Assembly (NCBI RefSeq): GCF_964656455.1 | Contig: NC_135716.1 | Span: 109,896,389 to 109,960,388 of the forward strand | Source of the DNA: Halichoerus grypus | Lineage: Eukaryota > Chordata > Mammalia > Carnivora > Phocidae | Direction: 5' to 3' | DNA: 64,000 nt | In this document: in pieces, positions 59,640 to 64,000 of the stretch | How positions within the stretch are numbered: position 1 is the stretch's first letter | Layout of the letters: each line of letters starts with the position of its first letter | Program-made: the position numbers and the translations under genes | The notes under the pieces: generated by a model | What the model saw: only the letters and a program-made list of their open reading frames with translations | What the model was told of the DNA's origin: nothing | Database searches by the model: none

Positions 59640-59800
59640 AGGGACATGAAGAGTTTCTGATAATGTTCTTATATGGGTGCAGATCTGTGTGCTGATTACA
59701 TGGGTGAGTTCTATCTGTAAAAATTCTTCAAGCTCTACACTTAATATGTACTTTTCTAAATTCCATATTACACATGTAATACTCTGATAAAACAAAGTAA
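59640..59800 (+). repeat. Old L1 3' UTR fragment
   Basis: GTGCTGATTACATGGGTGAGTTCTATCTGTAAAAATTCTTCAAGCTCTACACTTAATATGTAC is the 3' UTR pattern of old L1s. Confidence 0.6.
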
Positions 59801-61286
59801 GCCACAGCTGTTAGAGCTGCCCTCAAATCCCCTACCTCATACTAAAACACCTGTTCTATGCACTGAAACATTTCTCTAATAAAAAGTAATTCAAAGTTAT
59901 TTTATAGCATTTAACATTTTCTGACATATTCCCAGATAACAAATAACTTCCATTTGCAACTGGGAGCTCAGAAAGCACACAACAGAAAAAAAAATGTTTA
60001 TATTTTCCAGAAGAAATCATTTTAAAAGCTAACTGAATAGAAGAAAAGTGAATTGGTACTGTATTGTCTGGACAAAGATACAAATCATTTTCAACTTAGT
60101 TAATCGAATTGAGAAAGGAAAAGAAAGACCACCACTTCAGACCTTAGTAAGATAAAGAAGACAGGAAAAGGTTAGTAAGCATTTCACGGATGGAAGGCCG
60201 CTTGTTAGTGATTTACTCCAAAGTCTACTACTAATCAGATATTTCAAGCAAAACAAAAACAAGAGGCAACAGTACCTGCCCAGAGAGATGAATTAAATAA
60301 AATACATGGAAGCAGTATGCCAAGATTTAATATGGAATATCCAGTGACTGGCAAGAATGCTAGGGAAGTAACCTTTCCTAATTCGTTTGCTGAAGCCAAG
60401 TGTCTCCCAGAGAATAAAATATTATGTCTTAATCCCACAACAGTAACTCAATTCTCTCTTTTCCTTCCTCTAATCTTATAATCGCCCAGAGTTAAAGCTA
60501 AACATTAAGATTCTCTCGAGGAGAAAGAAGGATCTTGATCCTCAGCTAAATCACACTTTAACCTTCCACCTGAACAGCCAGGGGAGGGAACCTTGATCTC
60601 CAAATTCAGCCTTTCCGGGTGAAATGTCAGGGAGTTCACTGACCACCTCCCAGGGAACACCACTTTAGAAAGCAATCTTACCAAATGGACCCAGAAGCGT
60701 TCACATGTACAATCCTCACGACTTTGAACAGCAACTACTAGGGAATCATGCCAAACCCCATCCAAGCGACTGAGGCAACAGCCTCCATCCTGGCGAGTCC
60801 AATCCTCAGCCTCAAATCACACATACACGTCCACAAAGCAAACCCACGGTCTCTCCGGAGATGAGATGACAAAACTAGAACATACCCAGAAAGTTGATAC
60901 AGGAGGTGGGCTGGGGGCGACAGCCTCGGGGCAGAGGCTCAGGATTGCTAGTGCGCTGGGCAAAGATTCACGCTCCTGGAGTCAGAGTAGGGCGCAGGGA
61001 GCACTAAAGACGAGGCCTGGGGGCAGAAGGCACAGGTTTCCTGGCGGGTGTGGGGGAAAGAGACATTCCCGGGGGCAGAGTGCTGGGAGCAGGGAACATG
61101 GGGATGACGGCGCCACGGGGAAAACCAGACACCTTGACCGTAGAGCCTGGCGGCAGCGGGTACCCTCTCTACGCCTGACCCAGCCGAGCCAAGGGACCCG
61201 TCCTTCGGGCGCCTGGCGAGAAGGGAGAGCGCGCGGGACGCGCCCGCTCGGGCCCGGGAAGGCAGCGCGGCCAAGGGCCTTCTTAC

Positions 61287-61396
61287 CCGTGCACGCCGAG
61301 GGCGCGGCGCCTCTTGTGGAGCAGGCAGAGCAACAGAAGCGCGGCCCCGGCCAGCGTGGAGTTTCGCGCCGTCAAGTACTTGCTGAAGGCCGCCAT
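61287..61396 (-). CDS. ABCD3: ABCD3 exon 1 (start codon, residues 1-36 plus 2 nt)
   Basis: The ATG is at 61396-61394 and opens MAAFSKYLTARNSTLAGAAL, followed by a leucine-rich stretch and the basic HKRRRALG segment. This is the well-conserved N terminus of ABCD3, which carries peroxisomal-targeting (PEX19-dependent) information. The donor is GTAAG at 61286-61282 and the exon ends in phase 2 (GG|T, Gly37). The start context is suboptimal at -3 (T) but has G at +4. The reading frame stays open upstream for 125 codons, so the start is chosen by homology to the family N terminus, not by an upstream stop. The 5' UTR end cannot be fixed from sequence. Confidence 0.95.
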
Positions 61397-61525
61397 GGAA
61401 CCGCCAGTACGAGCGAGCCGGGAGGGGGGGCAGCGGCGGCTTCCACAACCCCCAGTGCAGGAAGCGCGGGGGAGACTGGGAGGAGAAGAGCGGAGCGGAG
61501 GGAGGGCGGTGCAGACAGCGCAGGA

Positions 61526-61540
61526 CCGCCCCCTGGCGCG
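61526..61540 (-). promoter_or_regulatory. GC box / CTCF-like core
   Basis: The plus strand reads CCGCCCCCTGGCGCG. Its complement contains CCAGGGGGCGG, which overlaps both an SP1-type GC box and the core of a CTCF site. It lies 130-144 bp upstream of the ATG. This is a motif match only. Confidence 0.35.
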
Positions 61541-61640
61541 CGCCGCCGCGTCGTCCGCGCGCGGTTGCCCACCACGGACTTCAGCTAGGCGGGAGCGCGC
61601 GCGGGTGCCACGAAGGCCGGAACAGCCCTGGGATGCTCTC

Positions 61641-61652
61641 TGCGCACGCGCG
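61641..61652. promoter_or_regulatory. NRF1-type site
   Basis: TGCGCACGCGCG fits the NRF1 consensus YGCGCAYGCGCR at every position. It lies about 245 bp upstream of the ABCD3 ATG, in the core-promoter range. Binding is inferred from the motif only. Confidence 0.5.
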
Positions 61653-62052
61653 GACCCCCTCAGGGTCAACCGGATTGCCCGCGCCGAGATGCCGCTGATC
61701 CTTTCTCTGGCGCTCGTTCGTTTGCTGCCCCTGTCCCACCCGTACTCACACCTTCGCGCGTGCACACCCACTCAAGCTCTCACAAGAACTGGAAGAGCAG
61801 GCCTACCCTGCACTGGGACCTGGTGGGACCTGCTACTCCGCCTACCCCCTCCCCCGCACCGTGAAGTGCCGTTACCACCCTCTTAAAGGAGCGCAGGAAG
61901 AAGGGGAATGGCCCCATCATAGAGCATTTATACAAAACTGAAGGCGCAGTGATTATTTAGACGAAAATACCTGTCGGAAACTCCGAAGAGGTGTAGGGAA
62001 ATGTGTGAAGAATGACTATACAAATCGAAGACCTTTTTCCAAGCCAGGGTTT

Positions 62053-62115
62053 TTCTAAACCATGGGTTATAATCTCTAGGGGATTGTGGAGTGAGTTTGG
62101 TAGATTGAGACCACC

Positions 62116-62155
<40 letters not shown>

Positions 62156-62349
62156 AGAGAGAGAGGGAGAGAGAGAGAGAGAAATCGGTTAATAGAAGAC
62201 AATAGAAAACTCAGAGTGCCTCACGTGTAAACAAGTTCTGAGAAATTTTTATTCCAGTTTTGTGTCCATGTGTCCCGAGCAGTGATATGGAGTGTGTTTC
62301 TTTAATGTGGCTCTGATCAAACAGAAAGTTTGAGAAACACTGTTCTTTG
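62053..62349 (+). mobile_element. hAT-type DNA transposon remnant with internal (GT)n
   Basis: The left end CCAGGGTTTTTCTAAACCATGGG and right end AGAAAGTTTGAGAAACACTG form inverted ends around CTCAGAGTGCCTCACGTG...TTTGTGTCCATGTGTCC. The internal (GT)17 is at 62119-62153. Confidence 0.6.
62119..62182. repeat. (TG)n-(GA)n microsatellite
   Basis: A TG run of about 35 bp is followed by a GA-rich run. It lies about 720-790 bp upstream of the ABCD3 ATG. Confidence 0.95.
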
Positions 62350-62975
62350 CAAAGGGACATTCAGAAATAACAATCGTGCATTGTGTGAATGCTGGCCTTA
62401 CTCCCAGAATCAGAAGGGCATTACAGATGAGAGCATTCTTCTGGCTGGCCCTATGCTGCAGAAATCGTTATCCCTAGCTTTTAGACTGGCATATGCACAG
62501 TAATTTAGTGATCCCTGTCTTCACTTGAAGAAACTGGAGAAAAGAGTATCAGTCAGAAAGTAAGTACATAAAACCTTGCATAATACACATTCATGTTAAA
62601 GTAGCCCACAAACAGTCGTTTCCCAGGTGTTTACTCAATATTAACTGGGAGTTGCCTAATACAGATTACAAGAATCACAAGCTGTGTGTGTGTGTGTCGA
62701 GGTGTTCAACTGTGTAAATTTTGCTAAAGTGGAGCTTCTACTAAATTCTCCGTTTACCACATAGATATTTTCATTACCTCCTTCAACAGTTAGGCAATTT
62801 GGTATGCACCAAGGATACAAAGATAAAAACAGATCACAATCTCTGCTCTCCAAAGGTGGGTAGAGGAGGAAAAATACGAAAAAAAAAGTTATAAATATGT
62901 TAAGTGTCACGTTAGAGGTATGAACACCTTTTGTACTATGACAGCACAAAAATGCTTAGTTTTGTCTAGAACTTT

Positions 62976-63178
62976 TTTAAGATTTTATTTATTTACTTGA
63001 GAGAGAGAGAACATGAGAGAGAGAGAGAGAGTATGAGTAGGGGGGAGGGGCAGAGGCAGAAGGAGAAGCAGACTCCCCACTGAGCAGGGGGCCCAATGCC
63101 GGGCTGGATCCCAGGACCCTGAGACCATGACCTGAGCTGAAAGCAGATGCATAACCGACTGAGCCACCCAGGCGCCCC
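62976..63178 (-). mobile_element. CAN-SINE
   Basis: Outside the gene, in the 5' flank. Perfect 13-bp TSD TGTCTAGAACTTT (62963-62975 and 63179-63191). The tail is TTAAGATTTTATTTATTTA. Confidence 0.95.
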
Positions 63179-63449
63179 TGTCTAGAACTTTCTATTAGGG
63201 CTCGACAGAAGATGCTTTTGTAGCTAAAGCCTAAAAGACCAGAGAAAGAGCTGTGTAGGAGGACAAGAGAGAAAATTACTAATTCACCAATAAATTGCAT
63301 AGTAATGTAAAAGTGTTAGGAGAAAGTGTATCATCTTGGAGTTTGTAACAGTGAAGCAAGAGCATGCAAGTTTAGAGGAAAGATATATTTAGGAAATAGA
63401 TTACAGTTCAGAGGAGAGTAAGAATGACCCATTAGGCAAGATATTCTAA

Positions 63450-63994
63450 AAGGCACCTGCACCCCACTATTTATAGCAGCTATGTCCACAATAGCCACAC
63501 TATGGAAAGAGCCCAGATGTCCATCGACAGATAAAGATGGATAAAGGTGTGGTATATATACACAATGGAATATTACTCAGCCATCAAAAAAATGATATCT
63601 TGCCATTTGCAACGACGTGGATAGAACTAGAGGGTGTTATGCTTAGCAAAATAAGTCAATCAGAGAAAGACAAGTATCATATGATTTCACTCATGTGTGG
63701 AATTTAAGAAGCAAAACAGAGGCATAAGGGAAGAGAGGAAAAAATAAAATGACAAAATCAGAGAGGGAGACAAACCATAAGAGACTCATAGGAAACAAAC
63801 TAAGGGTTGCTGGAGGGGTGGGGGTGCATGGGGTAACTGAGTGATGGACATTAAGGAGGGCATGTGATGTAATGAGCACTGGGTGTTATATAAGACTGAT
63901 AAATCACTGAACTTTACCTCTGAAATTAATAATACACTATATGTTAATTAATTGAATTTAAATAAATTAAAAAATAAAAATAAAAAAAATAAAA
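63450..63994 (+). mobile_element. Carnivore L1 3' end, 5'-truncated
   Basis: ACCCCACTATTTATAGCAGC...GGAATATTACTCAGCCATC...ATTTCACTCATGTGTGGAAT...GAGCACTGGGTGTTATATAAG...AATACACTATATGTTAATTAATTGAATTTAAATAAA is the ORF2 end and 3' UTR of a carnivore L1. The flanks AAAAGGCACC (63448-63457) and AAAAAGCACC (63991-64000) suggest a TSD, cut by the window end. Confidence 0.88.
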
Positions 63995-64000
63995 AGCACC

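Larger units (their letters stand above)
39789..61286 (-). other. ABCD3: ABCD3 intron 1 (21.5 kb)
   Basis: First intron, as often the longest. It contains most of the repeats listed from 39990 to 60000. The stretches 40600-42080, 42300-42720, 45600-46400, 50780-50980, 51230-51700, 51940-52780, 52980-53400, 54540-55190, 56970-57640, 58480-59630 and 59800-60880 show no element or gene I can name. Confidence 0.75.
7466..61396 (-). other. ABCD3: ABCD3 gene, coding exons 1-16 (5' part; 3' exons outside window)
   Basis: Seen: sixteen minus-strand exons join, with consistent phases and GT-AG junctions throughout, into 463 uninterrupted codons that I recognise as mammalian ABCD3 (PMP70). Known: ABCD3 is a peroxisomal-membrane ABC half-transporter that works as a homodimer and imports branched-chain, dicarboxylic and C27 bile-acid-intermediate acyl-CoAs for beta-oxidation. 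The part present covers the targeting N terminus, the transmembrane domain and the EAA-like motif. It ends just before the Walker A segment, so the nucleotide-binding domain lies left of base 1. No frameshift or stop is seen, so this is a live gene and not a retrocopy. The human gene has 23 exons as far as I recall, so about seven are missing here. Confidence 0.97.
60890..61760 (-). promoter_or_regulatory. ABCD3: ABCD3 CpG-island promoter and 5' UTR
   Basis: This block is strikingly GC- and CpG-rich compared with the AT-rich surroundings and spans exon 1. No TATA box is evident, as expected for a housekeeping CpG-island promoter. The transcription start is probably within about 150 bp upstream of the ATG, but the sequence alone does not fix it. 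A GC box, an NRF1-like palindrome and a CTCF-like core lie upstream of the ATG. Confidence 0.85.
61761..64000. other. 5' flank of ABCD3
   Basis: Upstream of the promoter: a hAT remnant with GT repeat, a CAN-SINE and an L1 3' end. No divergent gene or exon is recognised. 62350-62960 shows nothing I can name apart from a short GT run near 62681-62697. Confidence 0.65.

Noticed and set aside
60866..61886. Long plus-strand frames (240 and 190 codons) over exon 1
   Set aside because: They lie in the CpG island, where stop codons are rare. They are rich in Arg, Gly and Ala, have no recognisable domain, and oppose the clear ABCD3 exon on the minus strand.
10759..63178. tRNA genes suggested by the tRNA-Lys-like SINE heads
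   Set aside because: Each head is joined to a CT-rich tract and an A-tail with TSDs. They are CAN-SINEs, not tRNA genes.
1..64000. CRISPR arrays, bacterial operons, insertion sequences
   Set aside because: The DNA is mammalian. The regularly repeated units are dispersed SINEs and microsatellites with no direct-repeat/spacer pattern.

Overview
This is nuclear DNA from a placental mammal, almost certainly a carnivoran. The deciding evidence is 23 copies of the tRNA-Lys-derived CAN-SINE, most with target-site duplications (TSDs), plus carnivore-type L1 elements. The SINE consensus seen here (GGCGCCTGGGTGGCTCAG... then GTCTGCCTTCGG...) is the form I associate with arctoid caniforms (bears, pinnipeds, musteloids), not the dog form; that lineage call is inference.

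The window holds one protein-coding gene, on the minus strand: the 5' two thirds of ABCD3 (PMP70, peroxisomal ABC half-transporter). Sixteen coding exons were read from the sequence, from the ATG at 61394-61396 in a CpG island to exon 16 at 7466-7529. All 15 internal junctions are GT-AG and all phases agree. The exons give 463 continuous codons covering the peroxisomal-targeting N terminus and the whole transmembrane domain, and stop just before the Walker A part of the nucleotide-binding domain, whose exons must lie beyond the left edge. Intron 1 is 21.5 kb. Exons 11-13 and 14-16 are packed into two clusters of under 0.5 kb.

Layout: 1-7465 is intron 16, mostly filled by a near full-length but dead L1 in the same orientation as the gene (about 31-5879). 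7466-9896 carries exons 16-11. 9897-39751 carries exons 10-2 in introns filled with CAN-SINEs, L2, MIR, CR1/L3, hAT remnants, ancient LTRs and old L1s. 39789-61286 is intron 1, with nested old L1 and SINE insertions, a U6 retropseudogene and an MLT1-type LTR. About 60890-61760 is the CpG-island promoter with exon 1. 61760-64000 is 5' flank with a hAT remnant, one CAN-SINE and the 3' end of a 5'-truncated L1.

No second gene, functional RNA gene, CRISPR array or novel multi-gene system was found. The points most worth a second look concern mobile-element mechanics (two very short L1 insertions with TSDs, a double SINE insertion with three TSD copies, a U6 retrocopy), local duplications, and the ABCD3 5' UTR, where the human gene carries a CCG repeat.
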